Shown here: one piece after another, positions 34,606 through 43,552 of the stretch
Layout of the letters: every line of letters begins with the position of its first letter
Numbering within the stretch: position 1 is the stretch's first letter
Origin: Chryseosolibacter sp964493505
GTDB taxonomy: Bacteria; Bacteroidota; Bacteroidia; Cytophagales; Cyclobacteriaceae
Length of the DNA stretch: 64,000 bases
Direction of reading: 5' to 3'
Assembly: GCA_964493505.1 (NCBI GenBank)
Contig: CAZBNP010000001.1
Span: forward strand, 248,001-312,000
Program-made: the position numbers and the translations under genes
Notes under the pieces: generated by a model
Database searches by the model: none
Told to the model about the DNA's origin: nothing
Seen by the model: only the letters and a program-made list of their open reading frames with translations

Positions 34606-35073
34606 ATGGATCTGACTGATGAAATCAGGGCGCTTGCGGAGCAGAGCCTGTCGGATGACAAGTTCGTAGTCGAAGTACTGATATCGCGGAAAAAAAGCCC
34701 CGGGCGATTGTTGGTCATAATTGATGGAGATCAAGGGGTGACTATTGACGATTGTGCTGCTCTCAGCCGCACACTGTCAAAGGAACTCGATGAGAAAAAC
34801 TACTTCGACGATGACCGCTATCTGCTGGAGGTTTCAACTCCGGGGCTGGATCACCCGTTGGTGCTCAGGCGTCAGTATTACAAAAATACCGGCCGGAAAC
34901 TCAAGGTCATGACGAAAGATTCGACGCACGAGGGAGAGTTGAAGGATGTGACAGACGCCGGGATCGTCCTGCTGGTGCAGGAGAAAAAGACCGGAAAGAA
35001 GAAGGAAGTCATGGAGATCGGGATTCCTTTTTCCGAAATTGACAAGGCGTTTGTCCAGGTTTCGTTTAAATAA
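34606..35073 (+). CDS. rimP: Ribosome maturation factor
   Basis: 155 residues, two-domain RimP pattern: N-terminal alpha/beta domain with VTIDDCAALSRTLSKELDE, the central LLEVSTPGLDHPL, and a C-terminal SH3-like domain (EIGIPFSEIDKAFVQVSF). It helps assemble the 30S subunit. First gene of the classical rimP-nusA-infB operon, 13 bases before nusA. Confidence 0.95.
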   Translation: MDLTDEIRALAEQSLSDDKFVVEVLISRKKSPGRLLVIIDGDQGVTIDDCAALSRTLSKELDEKNYFDDDRYLLEVSTPGLDHPLVLRRQYYKNTGRKLKVMTKDSTHEGELKDVTDAGIVLLVQEKKTGKKKEVMEIGIPFSEIDKAFVQVSFK

Positions 35074-35086
35074 CATTTCAAATCGT

Positions 35087-36355
35087 ATGGATATTGCAAC
35101 TTTAATTGAATCGTTTGCCGAGTTCGCCAAGCAAAAGAATATCGACCGGCCCACGATGATCCGTATACTGGAGGATGTCTTCCGGAACATGATTAAGAAG
35201 AAATACGGAGTGGATGACAACGGAAAGATAGTTCCGACGGAGAATTTTGACATCATCATCAACGCAGACAAGGGCGACCTCGAGATATACCGTATCCGCG
35301 AGATCGTTGAAGATGATTCGGAAGATATCTGGGATCACGACAAGATCAGTCTCACCGAAGCACAGAAGATCGAACCGGATTTCGAAGTCGGGGAGGAAGT
35401 TTCAGAACAGATTGACATCGAAGAATTTGGAAGGCGCGCGGTTACTACCGCCCGTCAGACACTGATGCAAAAAATAAAGGACCTGGAGAAAGATATCCTC
35501 TATCAGAAGTACAAAGATATTGTGGGCGAGATCATTTCCGGCGAAGTCTACCAGGTACTGAGCAAAGAAGTTCTGCTTATCGATGCTGAGGGGAATGAGA
35601 TTTCAATTCCGCGCAATGAGCAGATCGGAAAAGACCGGTATCGCAAGGGTGAAAGTGTCCGCGCGATTGTTCATAAAGTTGAAATGGTCAACGGCAACCC
35701 GAAGATCATTCTTTCGCGCACGTCACCGGTTTTCCTGGAGCGTTTGTTCGAGCAGGAGGTGCCTGAGGTTTACGACGGACTTATCACGATCAAGAAAGTA
35801 GTGCGTGAACCTGGTGAACGCGCCAAGGTTGCGGTGGAGTCATACGATGACAGGATCGATCCGGTGGGAGCATGCGTGGGAATGAAAGGTTCGCGCATAC
35901 ACGCGATTGTTCGCGAGCTTCAAAATGAAAATATCGACGTCATCAATTTCACCGAAAATCTGGAATTGTACATTCAGCGGGCGTTGAGTCCCGCCAAGAT
36001 AACGTCGATCAAGATAGACAAAGACAACGGGCGGGTTTCCGTGTACCTGAAACCCGACCAGGTGTCTCTTGCAATCGGGAAAGGCGGCCTTAACATCAAG
36101 CTCGCGAGTCGCCTCGTCGGCTATGAGATCGACGTATTCCGCGAACTGGCGGAAGGTCAGGCAGACGAAGATGTAGACCTCGATGAATTCTCGGATGAGA
36201 TTGAAGGATGGGTGCTTGACGAATTGAAACGCATCGGACTCGATACTGCGAAAAGTGTATTGAACCTTAATAAGGAAGAGCTTGTTCGCAGGACGGACCT
36301 CGAAGAAGAAACAGTTGAGAGTGTTTTGGGGGTATTGAAGAAGGAATTTGAATAA
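35087..36355 (+). CDS. nusA: Transcription termination/antitermination factor NusA
   Basis: 422 residues from ATG 35087 (MDIATLIESFAEFAKQKN). The frame is open upstream to 35039, but that part overlaps rimP and is not NusA-like. It has an N-terminal RNAP-binding domain, then S1 (about 130-200) and two KH domains, with GACVGMKGSRIHAIVRELQ and LAIGKGGLNIKLASRLVGY as the RNA-binding loops. A short acidic, helix-hairpin-helix-like tail ends EETVESVLGVLKKEFE. It binds RNA polymerase to control pausing. If the leader hairpin acts in attenuation, NusA could regulate its own operon. Confidence 0.96.
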   Translation: MDIATLIESFAEFAKQKNIDRPTMIRILEDVFRNMIKKKYGVDDNGKIVPTENFDIIINADKGDLEIYRIREIVEDDSEDIWDHDKISLTEAQKIEPDFEVGEEVSEQIDIEEFGRRAVTTARQTLMQKIKDLEKDILYQKYKDIVGEIISGEVYQVLSKEVLLIDAEGNEISIPRNEQIGKDRYRKGESVRAIVHKVEMVNGNPKIILSRTSPVFLERLFEQEVPEVYDGLITIKKVVREPGERAKVAVESYDDRIDPVGACVGMKGSRIHAIVRELQNENIDVINFTENLELYIQRALSPAKITSIKIDKDNGRVSVYLKPDQVSLAIGKGGLNIKLASRLVGYEIDVFRELAEGQADEDVDLDEFSDEIEGWVLDELKRIGLDTAKSVLNLNKEELVRRTDLEEETVESVLGVLKKEFE

Positions 36356-36405
36356 AATATTCGGAATTCAACCAAAGAAGTAAAAAAACATAGGGATATT
36401 TGAGC

Positions 36406-39117
36406 ATGGCAGCAGAAAAGATGATAAGGCTAGGGCAGGCGTCACGGAAACTTAATGTTGGGCATAACACGATTCTCGAGTTTTTGTCCGACAAAGGGTT
36501 TGCTGTCGACAATAACCCGAATGCCAAACTCACGGGTGAGCAATATGCCATGCTCGCCAAAGAGTTCGCATCCTCTGCTTCAGAAAAGCTTGAGGCTTCG
36601 GGATTGACGATCGGCACGAAACACGTCGAAAATGTTTCCGCTGAACGCGAGAAGGAAGCCGCGAAGAAGCGGGTTGATGAAGAGGAGAGTATCCTGATCA
36701 AAAACCTCGGTTCAAAAGACCTGAAAGCCAAGGAAGAACCAAAGACCGAGAAAGTCGAGCGGGAGAAACCCAAGCTCGAAGGCATCAAGGTTGTCGGCAA
36801 AATCGAGCTGGAGAAAAAGCCTGTTACCCGCAAGAAAGCGGCAGAGGAGGTAACTCCTCCAGCTGCGGCTGCTCCGGAACCGGAAGAAGCACAGGCCACA
36901 CCGGTTGCTGCTACACCTGTTGAAGAGACGCCGGCCGTCGATCCTGCTGAAACAAAACAGCCGGAGCAGGAGCTGATCAAGGCCCGAGCCGATAAGCTCC
37001 AGGGTCTGAAGGTGGTTGACAAGATCGAGCTACCTGTTGATAAGAAGAAAGACTCGCCGGTAGCGTCATCAGACCTGAAAGAAGACAGGAAAGGGAAACG
37101 GCCGCGTAAACGCATTGCAACCGATACGCCCGGTCAGGCACAGCCGCAGCGCGGTGGTGTCCGCCCGCAACAGCGCGGACGGCCAGGTGTCTCCCCCCGT
37201 GTACAAAAGGAGGAGCCTTCTGAAAAGGAAATACAGGATCAGATCAAGGCAACGCTGGCCAAGCTGAGCGGAGGAACCAGAAAATCAAGCGGCGCTAAAT
37301 ATCGCCGTGAAAAGAGACAGGCATACACAGATGCACAGGAGCAACAGATGCTTCAGGACGAAAAGCAGTCGAAGACACTGCGCGTTTCCGAGTTTATCTC
37401 GGCAAACGACCTGGCATCTATGATGGATGTATCAGTAAACGAGGTCATCTCCACATGCCTCAGCCTGGGAATGTTTGTCTCGATAAACCAGCGCCTCGAC
37501 GCTGAAGCGATTACCGTGATCGCCGATGAGTTCGGATACGATGTTCAGTTTACTTCCGACGACGACGTTGTTATTGAAGAGGAGGAGGATGCGGAAGAAG
37601 ACCTGGAGCCACGTGCGCCGATCGTTACGATCATGGGTCACGTAGACCACGGTAAGACATCGTTGCTCGATTATATCAGGAACACCAAAGTGACGGCATC
37701 GGAAGCCGGGGGTATTACGCAGCACATTGGCGCTTACAATGTCACGACCGACGGCGGGCAGAAGATCGCCTTCCTGGATACACCCGGTCACGAGGCGTTT
37801 ACCGCCATGCGTGCGCGCGGGGCGAAGCTCACGGATATCGCTATTATCGTCGTGGCCGCCGACGACGATGTGATGCCGCAAACAAAAGAGGCGATCAACC
37901 ACGCTTTGGTGGCGGGTGTCCCTATCGTTATAGCGATAAACAAAATCGATAAGCCCGGAGCGAACCCTGAAAAAGTAAAGGAGTCACTCTCGAAGATCAA
38001 TATCCTCGTCGAAGACTGGGGTGGAAAGTATCAATCGCAGGCAATATCCGCGAAAACGGGAGAAGGTATTGACGATTTGCTTGAGAAGGTGTTGCTGGAA
38101 GCGGAGTTGCTCAACCTCAAAGCCAATCCAAACAAGCCGGCTAGCGGCTCGGTGATTGAAGCCAGTCTGGATAAAGGACGCGGTTACATGACTACCGTCA
38201 TGGTCCAAAGCGGAACATTGCGGCAGGGAGATATATTACTTGCCGGTCCGTACTACGGACGTATGAAGGCGATGTTCGATAACACGGGAAAACGTGTGAC
38301 AGAAGTCGGACCTTCTACACCGGTGCTGGTGCTCGGACTCGACGGCGCCCCTCAGCCGGGTGAGAAGATCAATGTGATGCCCAGTGACCGGGAAGCGCGT
38401 GAGTTCGCGACAAAACGCAATCAGCTGCTGCGCGAGCAGAACATGCGCACGCGGAAACATATTACACTCGATGAGATCGGTCGCCGCCTGGCGATTGGAA
38501 ACTTCAAACAGCTCAACGTTATCGTCAAAGCTGACGTCGACGGTTCTGTGGAAGCATTGGCTGACTCTCTGCTTAAACTCTCTACACCGGAGGTACAGGT
38601 GAGCATCATTCACCGTGGTGTAGGACAGATCTCGGAATCGGACGTCTTGCTTGCTTCGGCATCGGACGCGATTGTGATCGGTTTCCAGGTCCGCCCTTCG
38701 CAGGCTGCGAAGCGGATTGCCGAAAACGAAGAGATCGAAATTCGTCTGTATTCCATTATCTACGATGCGATCAACGAAGTGCGCGATGCCATGGAAGGTA
38801 TGCTTGCACCGCAGGTTGAAGAGGTTATTGTCGGTAATGCCGATGTCCGGGAAGTGTTCAAGATCTCCAAGATCGGAACGATCCTGGGTTGTATGGTGAC
38901 AGACGGCACAATCAAACGAGCGAACCCTATCCGTCTTATCCGCGACGGGATTGTCGTATATCAGGGCAAACTGTCTTCTCTTAAGCGCTTTAAAGACGAC
39001 GTCAGTGAAGTCCGCTCAGGATTTGACTGCGGTATCGGCATCGATGGCTTCAACGACATGAAAGTCGGCGATGTTATTGAGAGCTACGAGAACCGCGAGA
39101 CGAAGAGGACGTTGTAG
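36406..39117 (+). CDS. infB: Translation initiation factor IF-2
   Basis: 903 residues from ATG 36406. A TTG six bases upstream is in frame but unneeded. IF2_N-like start (IRLGQASRKLNVGHNTILEF), then a long Lys/Glu/Pro/Ala-rich linker (to about residue 310) of low complexity, then the second IF2_N region. The GTPase has GHVDHGKTS near residue 412, DTPGHEAF and NKIDKPG. The beta-barrel and C-terminal fMet-tRNA domains follow. The length fits Bacteroidota IF-2. The stop is followed within 15 bases by a repeat array. Confidence 0.97.
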   Translation: MAAEKMIRLGQASRKLNVGHNTILEFLSDKGFAVDNNPNAKLTGEQYAMLAKEFASSASEKLEASGLTIGTKHVENVSAEREKEAAKKRVDEEESILIKNLGSKDLKAKEEPKTEKVEREKPKLEGIKVVGKIELEKKPVTRKKAAEEVTPPAAAAPEPEEAQATPVAATPVEETPAVDPAETKQPEQELIKARADKLQGLKVVDKIELPVDKKKDSPVASSDLKEDRKGKRPRKRIATDTPGQAQPQRGGVRPQQRGRPGVSPRVQKEEPSEKEIQDQIKATLAKLSGGTRKSSGAKYRREKRQAYTDAQEQQMLQDEKQSKTLRVSEFISANDLASMMDVSVNEVISTCLSLGMFVSINQRLDAEAITVIADEFGYDVQFTSDDDVVIEEEEDAEEDLEPRAPIVTIMGHVDHGKTSLLDYIRNTKVTASEAGGITQHIGAYNVTTDGGQKIAFLDTPGHEAFTAMRARGAKLTDIAIIVVAADDDVMPQTKEAINHALVAGVPIVIAINKIDKPGANPEKVKESLSKINILVEDWGGKYQSQAISAKTGEGIDDLLEKVLLEAELLNLKANPNKPASGSVIEASLDKGRGYMTTVMVQSGTLRQGDILLAGPYYGRMKAMFDNTGKRVTEVGPSTPVLVLGLDGAPQPGEKINVMPSDREAREFATKRNQLLREQNMRTRKHITLDEIGRRLAIGNFKQLNVIVKADVDGSVEALADSLLKLSTPEVQVSIIHRGVGQISESDVLLASASDAIVIGFQVRPSQAAKRIAENEEIEIRLYSIIYDAINEVRDAMEGMLAPQVEEVIVGNADVREVFKISKIGTILGCMVTDGTIKRANPIRLIRDGIVVYQGKLSSLKRFKDDVSEVRSGFDCGIGIDGFNDMKVGDVIESYENRETKRTL

Positions 39118-39130
39118 GGTTGCGAGTTTC

Positions 39131-40094
39131 GGACGGCTATCGCGTGTTCATCGGTCGCATAGAATCCGAACGTCTCCTCCACGAGCGTTGTCATTCAAAA
39201 AAATCCAAGGAGGCTCCTACGGAGCCCGTGTTCCCTCTTCTCGTCACATGAGCTAGAGACAGGAAACTCCTCCGGAGTTTGGATACCTCGCATACTGTTT
39301 GCCTTCACCGTTCGCAATTTTTTCGGGATAAATACCTCGCTCCCCGTTACCACTCACCCCCCGACGGATTCAATCAGATATGCCTATGAGAACCACATAG
39401 CATTAGGAATCAGCGCAAAACTCCTGCGGAGTTTGGACACCTCGCACACTGTTTTGCCTTCACCGTTCGCAATTTTTTCGGGATAAATGCCTCGCTTTCC
39501 GTTACCATTCACCCCCCGACCGATGCAATCAGATATGCCTATGAGAACCGCACACCATTCGGAATCAGCACAAAACTCCGGAGGAGTTTCCTGTTTCTAG
39601 CAATGCACGTGAAGGAATGGTTATTTGGCTCCGTAGGAGCCTCCTGTATTATTCCGTCGGACGGCTATCGCGTGTTCATCGTCGCATAGAATGCGAACGT
39701 TCTCCTCCACGAGCGTAGTCATTCAAAAAAATCCAAGGAGGCTCCTACGGAGCCCGTGTTCCCTCTTCTCGTCACATGAGCTAGAGACAGGAAACTCCTC
39801 CGGAGTTTGGATACCTCGCACACTGTTTTGCATTCACCATCTGCAATTTTTTCGGGATAAATGCCTCGCTTTCCGTTACCATTCACCCCCCGACCGANNN
39901 NNNNNNNNNNNNNNNNNNNNNNNNNNNNNNNNNNNNNNNNNNNNNNNNNNNNNNNNNNNNNNNNNNNNNNNNNNNNNNNNNNNNNNNNNNNNNNNNNCGC
40001 ACACCATTCGGAATCAGCACAAAACTCCGGAGGAGTTTCCTGTTTCTAGCAACGCATGTGAATTAACGGTTATTTGGCTCCGTAGGAGCCTCCT
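39131..40094. repeat. Tandem array of palindrome-ended repeat elements, two units of 528 bp
   Basis: Two direct units start at 39131 and 39659. Each has an 80-base leader (GGACGGCTATCGCGTGTTCA on) followed by an element (39208-39645; 39736-40094). The element has inverted ends: AGGAGGCTCCTACGGAGCC plus AAACTCCTCCGGAGTTT on the left, and the reverse complements on the right. Within unit 1 a 154-base segment is itself tandemly doubled (from 39278 and 39432). No reading frame longer than chance is present. The paired GC-rich palindromes resemble REP/BIME elements or a MITE. Confidence 0.85.
39898..39997. other. Assembly gap of 100 Ns
   Basis: Exactly 100 unknown bases inside the second repeat unit. 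The flanks match unit 1 at CCGACCGA and CGCACACCATTCGG, where only about 25 bases are missing if no further copies exist. The gap length is probably a placeholder for collapsed 154-base repeats. Confidence 0.95.
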
Positions 40095-40338
40095 GCCTCT
40101 AGCACCCAGCCCCAGCCCACCCAGCCCCTGGCCACACACACGTTTACCTTTTGCAAAGAATTAGCATTCACGCCAGGGACTTACATGAGGGAATTTTGCT
40201 AAGTTTGTCTGACTATAGGTTTGGCTTTAGATCTCGCCTTGATTTCGAGGGCTAAAGCATGTTTATCCTCAGGACATTCCCTACCCCGCTCCGCCGGGCG
40301 TGAGTGTGGTTCAGTGATAAACTTGTTATTTTTTTTGG
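40095..40338. other. Intergenic region before the glycosyltransferase genes
   Basis: 244 bases. The first part is C-rich (CTAGCACCCAGCCCCAGCCC), recalling the CACCCGG end of the GGCAAA-type element. The middle holds a possible promoter. The last part has no coding pattern. Confidence 0.4.
40195..40223 (+). promoter_or_regulatory. Possible promoter of the glycosyltransferase cluster
   Basis: TTTG (40195-40198) and TAGGTTTG (40216-40223) with a 17-base spacer fit the consensus at its lower limit. The leader to ATG 40339 would be about 110 bases. Confidence 0.4.
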
Positions 40339-41514
40339 ATGATCGAAATTGTACTGTTTGCCTTCTCGGTGCTGAACACGGCTTACGTGCTTGGTATGGC
40401 TATTGCCGGTCACTTCTATAAAAAGAAGCCAATTCCGCCTGCCTCCGGGCATAAACGTATTGCCGTTTTAGTCCCCTGCTATAAAGAAGACGGTATTATC
40501 CTCAACACCACGGCACAGTTTTTAAGTCAGGATTACCCTTCTGACTACTATGACGTGATCATCATCGCAGACTCCTTCCGGCCCGCAACACTGGATGCCC
40601 TCGCTGAAACGAGAGCTATCGTTATCCCTGTTTCTTTTGAGAACAGCATGAAGAGCAAAGCGCTGAATTATGCCATGAACCATCTTGAAAGGGATTATGA
40701 TATTGCCGTTGTTGCTGACGCTGACAACATCCTTTCGAAAACATTCCTGTCCGATATCAACAGCCTGTTCGAGCAGGGCTATGAGATCATTCAGGCTCAA
40801 CGAACAGCCAAGAATGCCGATACGCCGATGGCTGTACTGGACGGACTGAGTGAGGCGATTAACAATCATCAGCTGCGGCAGGCTCCCAATGCGTTGGGGC
40901 TGTCGTCGGCGCTGATCGGGTCGGGCATGTCTTTCCCCTTCGGCTTGCTTAAGGAGGAGATGGCGAAGATAAATACGCCCGTAGAAGACAAGGCGCTCCA
41001 GATCGCTCTTGTCGCGAAAGGCCATACCATTTATTACCGGAAGGACATTCTGGTACTCGATGAAAAGGTTGCCACGCCCGAGGCTTACAAGAACCAGCGG
41101 AGACGATGGATCGGCGGACAGTACAGCATGCTGAAGAAGAATTTCTTCAAATCGTTCAGGCTCCTGTTCAAAGGAAATCTTAATTTTTTCAACATTGCTT
41201 TCCTCCAGAACTTCCTGCCATCGAGAATCAACAGCATCATATATCTTATGATCCTGTGCATTGTATTCACGTTTGTACCGGATGATTACTCCGTGACAAT
41301 AAGATGGTGGCTGGTGGCTGGTTGCTACTTCCTGGGGCTGGCGCTCTCCACGCCACGCCACCTCTACACAATGAATTTGGTAAGATCACTCCTCATTATG
41401 CCGATGATCGTGCTCAAAACTATTCAGGCTATTTTCCTTTCGCGTAGCGCCACTAAATCATTTATTCACACACAGCACGTGAGCGCGGAAGCTAACCTTC
41501 AAGAAAAATCCTGA
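40339..41514 (+). CDS. Membrane GT2 glycosyltransferase, polysaccharide-synthase-like
   Basis: 391 residues. An N-terminal transmembrane helix is followed by a GT-A domain (RIAVLVPCYKEDG). DxD-type residues are in VVADADNILS, the catalytic Asp is in PVEDKALQ, and NQRRRWIGG is the QxxRW motif of processive synthases. Three or so hydrophobic helices end the protein. The layout resembles cellulose/hyaluronan-synthase-like enzymes that make and export glycan at the inner membrane. Donor sugar unknown. First gene of a three-gene run with another GT2 and an epimerase. Confidence 0.85.
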   Translation: MIEIVLFAFSVLNTAYVLGMAIAGHFYKKKPIPPASGHKRIAVLVPCYKEDGIILNTTAQFLSQDYPSDYYDVIIIADSFRPATLDALAETRAIVIPVSFENSMKSKALNYAMNHLERDYDIAVVADADNILSKTFLSDINSLFEQGYEIIQAQRTAKNADTPMAVLDGLSEAINNHQLRQAPNALGLSSALIGSGMSFPFGLLKEEMAKINTPVEDKALQIALVAKGHTIYYRKDILVLDEKVATPEAYKNQRRRWIGGQYSMLKKNFFKSFRLLFKGNLNFFNIAFLQNFLPSRINSIIYLMILCIVFTFVPDDYSVTIRWWLVAGCYFLGLALSTPRHLYTMNLVRSLLIMPMIVLKTIQAIFLSRSATKSFIHTQHVSAEANLQEKS

Positions 41515-41520
41515 CCGGGA

Positions 41521-42426
41521 ATGACCACAAGCGAGCCTTTGATTTCCATTATTATTCTGAACTTCAATCAACTGAAGGTAACGTTGGAATTCCTCGAATC
41601 CACCAGGAGACTGCGATATCGGAATTTCGAGATAATTCTTGTAGATAACGCGTCTAAAGACGACCCTACCGCGATTGTGAAAGAGAAGTTTCCCGAGGTT
41701 GTGCTCATCAGGAATGAAAAGAACCTGGGATTCACTGGCGGAAATAACGTCGGGATAGAGGCGGCAAAAGGAGATTACGTCTTCATCGTGAATAACGATA
41801 CCGAAGTCACCGAAGATCTGCTGGATGAGTTGTTGAAACCATTTTCTGAAGATCCGGCTGTTGGTGTAGTAAGCCCGAAGATCCGGTATTTCGATGATAA
41901 GAGGGTGATCCAGTACGCGGGCTTCACGAAGATCAATCCGATAACCGGTCGTAACAGGGCCGTAGGCGACAAGGAAATTGATGAAGGGCAACATGATACT
42001 CCCGGGTATACCGAGTATGCGCACGGTGCGGCCATGCTTTTGAAACGGGAAGTGGTTGAGAAGACGAAAGGATTTGCTGACATATTCTTTATTTACTACG
42101 AGGAGCTGGACTGGTCGGCGCGGATTATCAATGCGGGGTATAAGATATACTATCAGCCCTCCGCGTTGATATATCATAAAGAGTCGATTACGATGGGGAA
42201 GGAAAGTGCTATCAAGGCCTACTATCACAACCGAAACAGGATTCTCTTTATGAGGAGAAATTCGAAGCCGTCGGAGTTTGCATTGTTTCTGGTGTTTCTC
42301 GTTGGGGCTATCATTCCCAAAACGATTTTGAAATACACCCTGAAGGGACAGTGGGAACACCTGAGAAACCTGGGGCGGGCGTTGGTCTGGAATGTTAGGG
42401 CAATTGGGAAAGGAGGAACTGGTTGA
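41521..42426 (+). CDS. GT2 glycosyltransferase, rhamnosyltransferase-like
   Basis: 301 residues, GT-A fold. IIILNFNQLKVTLEFLES, VDNASKDD, NLGFTGGNNVGIEAAKGDYV, the metal site VNNDTEV, GAAMLLKREV and EELDWSARI match WbbL-like enzymes that add rhamnose or related sugars. It starts 6 bases after the previous gene. The last codons (AIGKGGTG) and the stop lie in the GGCAAA-type repeat, so the original C-terminus may have been longer or different. Confidence 0.85.
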   Translation: MTTSEPLISIIILNFNQLKVTLEFLESTRRLRYRNFEIILVDNASKDDPTAIVKEKFPEVVLIRNEKNLGFTGGNNVGIEAAKGDYVFIVNNDTEVTEDLLDELLKPFSEDPAVGVVSPKIRYFDDKRVIQYAGFTKINPITGRNRAVGDKEIDEGQHDTPGYTEYAHGAAMLLKREVVEKTKGFADIFFIYYEELDWSARIINAGYKIYYQPSALIYHKESITMGKESAIKAYYHNRNRILFMRRNSKPSEFALFLVFLVGAIIPKTILKYTLKGQWEHLRNLGRALVWNVRAIGKGGTG

Positions 42427-42463
42427 AAGCAATAGGCAAAGAGCAAATGGCAATAGGCAATTC
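42398..42463 (+). repeat. Dispersed repeat element, copy d, at the end of the GT2 gene
   Basis: GGCAATTGGGAAAGGAGGAA and CTGGTTG match the part of copy c that lies in hpf, differing at few positions. GGCAAA-type hexamers follow (AATAGGCAAAGAGCAAATGG). The GT2 stop codon lies inside it. The unique CACCCGG end of copies b and c is missing. Confidence 0.75.
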
Positions 42464-42489
42464 AATAAACACAAACAATACACAATAAC

Positions 42490-43482
42490 ATGGAGCAACA
42501 CACATCACTAGTCACAGGCGGAGCTGGATTTATCGGTTCGCACGTAGCAAAGCAATGCCTGAAAATGAATCATAAAGTTGTTGTGCTCGACGACCTTAGC
42601 GGAGGGTTCAAAGACCAGGTGCCCGACGGAGCGATTTTCGTGCAGGGATCGGTCACTGATACAGCATTGATTGAGGAACTCTTCAATACCCATAAATTTG
42701 ACTACGTCTATCACCTGGCGGCTTATGCGGCGGAAGGACTTTCTCACTTCATTCGCAAATTTAACTATGAAGTGAACCTGGTAGGCAGCATCAACCTGAT
42801 CAACGAAGCTGTGAAACACAATTGCAAGTGCTTCGTATTCACATCGTCTATCGCGGTCTATGGAAAGGGGCAGTTACCGATGAAGGAAGAGATGACGCCG
42901 ATACCGGAAGATCCTTATGGGGTATCCAAATACGCAATAGAGCTTGACCTGAAGGCTGCACACGAAATGTTTGGTTTGAACTATGTCGTTTTCAGGCCGC
43001 ATAATGTGTACGGAGAGAACCAGAACATCGGCGATAAGTACCGGAATGTTATCGGGATATTCATGAACCAGATTATGCAGGGAGCTCCGATGACGGTGTT
43101 TGGAGATGGCACGCAGACGAGAGCATTCAGCTATATTGATGATGTTGCTATTCCGATTGCACAGTCTGTAACGGTACCAAAAGCATACAATGAGGTGTTC
43201 AACATTGGTGCTGACCACCCATACACGATCAACGAACTTGTTAATGTCATTTCAACGAACCTGAAGGCCAAACCTGATGTAAAGTACCTTCAGGCGAGGA
43301 AGGAAGTACTACACGCTTATTCAGATCACGAAAAGGCCCGCGGAGCATTCAATCTGGGCGAGAGCGTACCGCTTGACGAAGGGATCAGGAAGATGGCGGA
43401 ATGGGCCAAAGTGGTTGGAGCGAGAAAAAGCCAGGAGTTTCATCATATCGAAATAAAACGGAATTTACCGGAAGGATGGTAA
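42490..43482 (+). CDS. NAD-dependent nucleotide-sugar epimerase/dehydratase
   Basis: 330-residue extended SDR. NAD loop VTGGAGFIGSHVAKQ, FTSSIAVYGKGQ, and the YxxxK pair in DPYGVSKYAIE, followed by FRPHNVYGENQ. The pattern is nearest to UDP-glucose 4-epimerases (GalE-like), but the exact substrate cannot be told. It stands behind two glycosyltransferases and probably supplies one of their donors. Confidence 0.85.
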   Translation: MEQHTSLVTGGAGFIGSHVAKQCLKMNHKVVVLDDLSGGFKDQVPDGAIFVQGSVTDTALIEELFNTHKFDYVYHLAAYAAEGLSHFIRKFNYEVNLVGSINLINEAVKHNCKCFVFTSSIAVYGKGQLPMKEEMTPIPEDPYGVSKYAIELDLKAAHEMFGLNYVVFRPHNVYGENQNIGDKYRNVIGIFMNQIMQGAPMTVFGDGTQTRAFSYIDDVAIPIAQSVTVPKAYNEVFNIGADHPYTINELVNVISTNLKAKPDVKYLQARKEVLHAYSDHEKARGAFNLGESVPLDEGIRKMAEWAKVVGARKSQEFHHIEIKRNLPEGW

Positions 43483-43552
43483 TTGTCTGATACTGACCGG
43501 GAAATAATAAATATTCTTTCGTAAGTTAGTCTCCCCAAAAGAACTTGAACTT

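Noticed and set aside
36267..37115. Minus-strand frame of 282 codons, Ser-rich
   Set aside because: It is the antisense of the Lys/Glu/Ala-rich linker of infB. Its composition follows directly from the complementary codons and it has no domain.
39131..40094. Possible CRISPR array
   Set aside because: Repeat units are 154 and 528 bases, with no short repeats separated by unique spacers. The palindromes are paired as in REP/BIME elements, and no cas genes are present.
41458..42501. Minus-strand frame of 347 codons over a glycosyltransferase gene
   Set aside because: It is antisense to a well-conserved GT2 gene. Its N-terminus is a translation of the GGCAAA-type repeat (Leu/Cys-rich).
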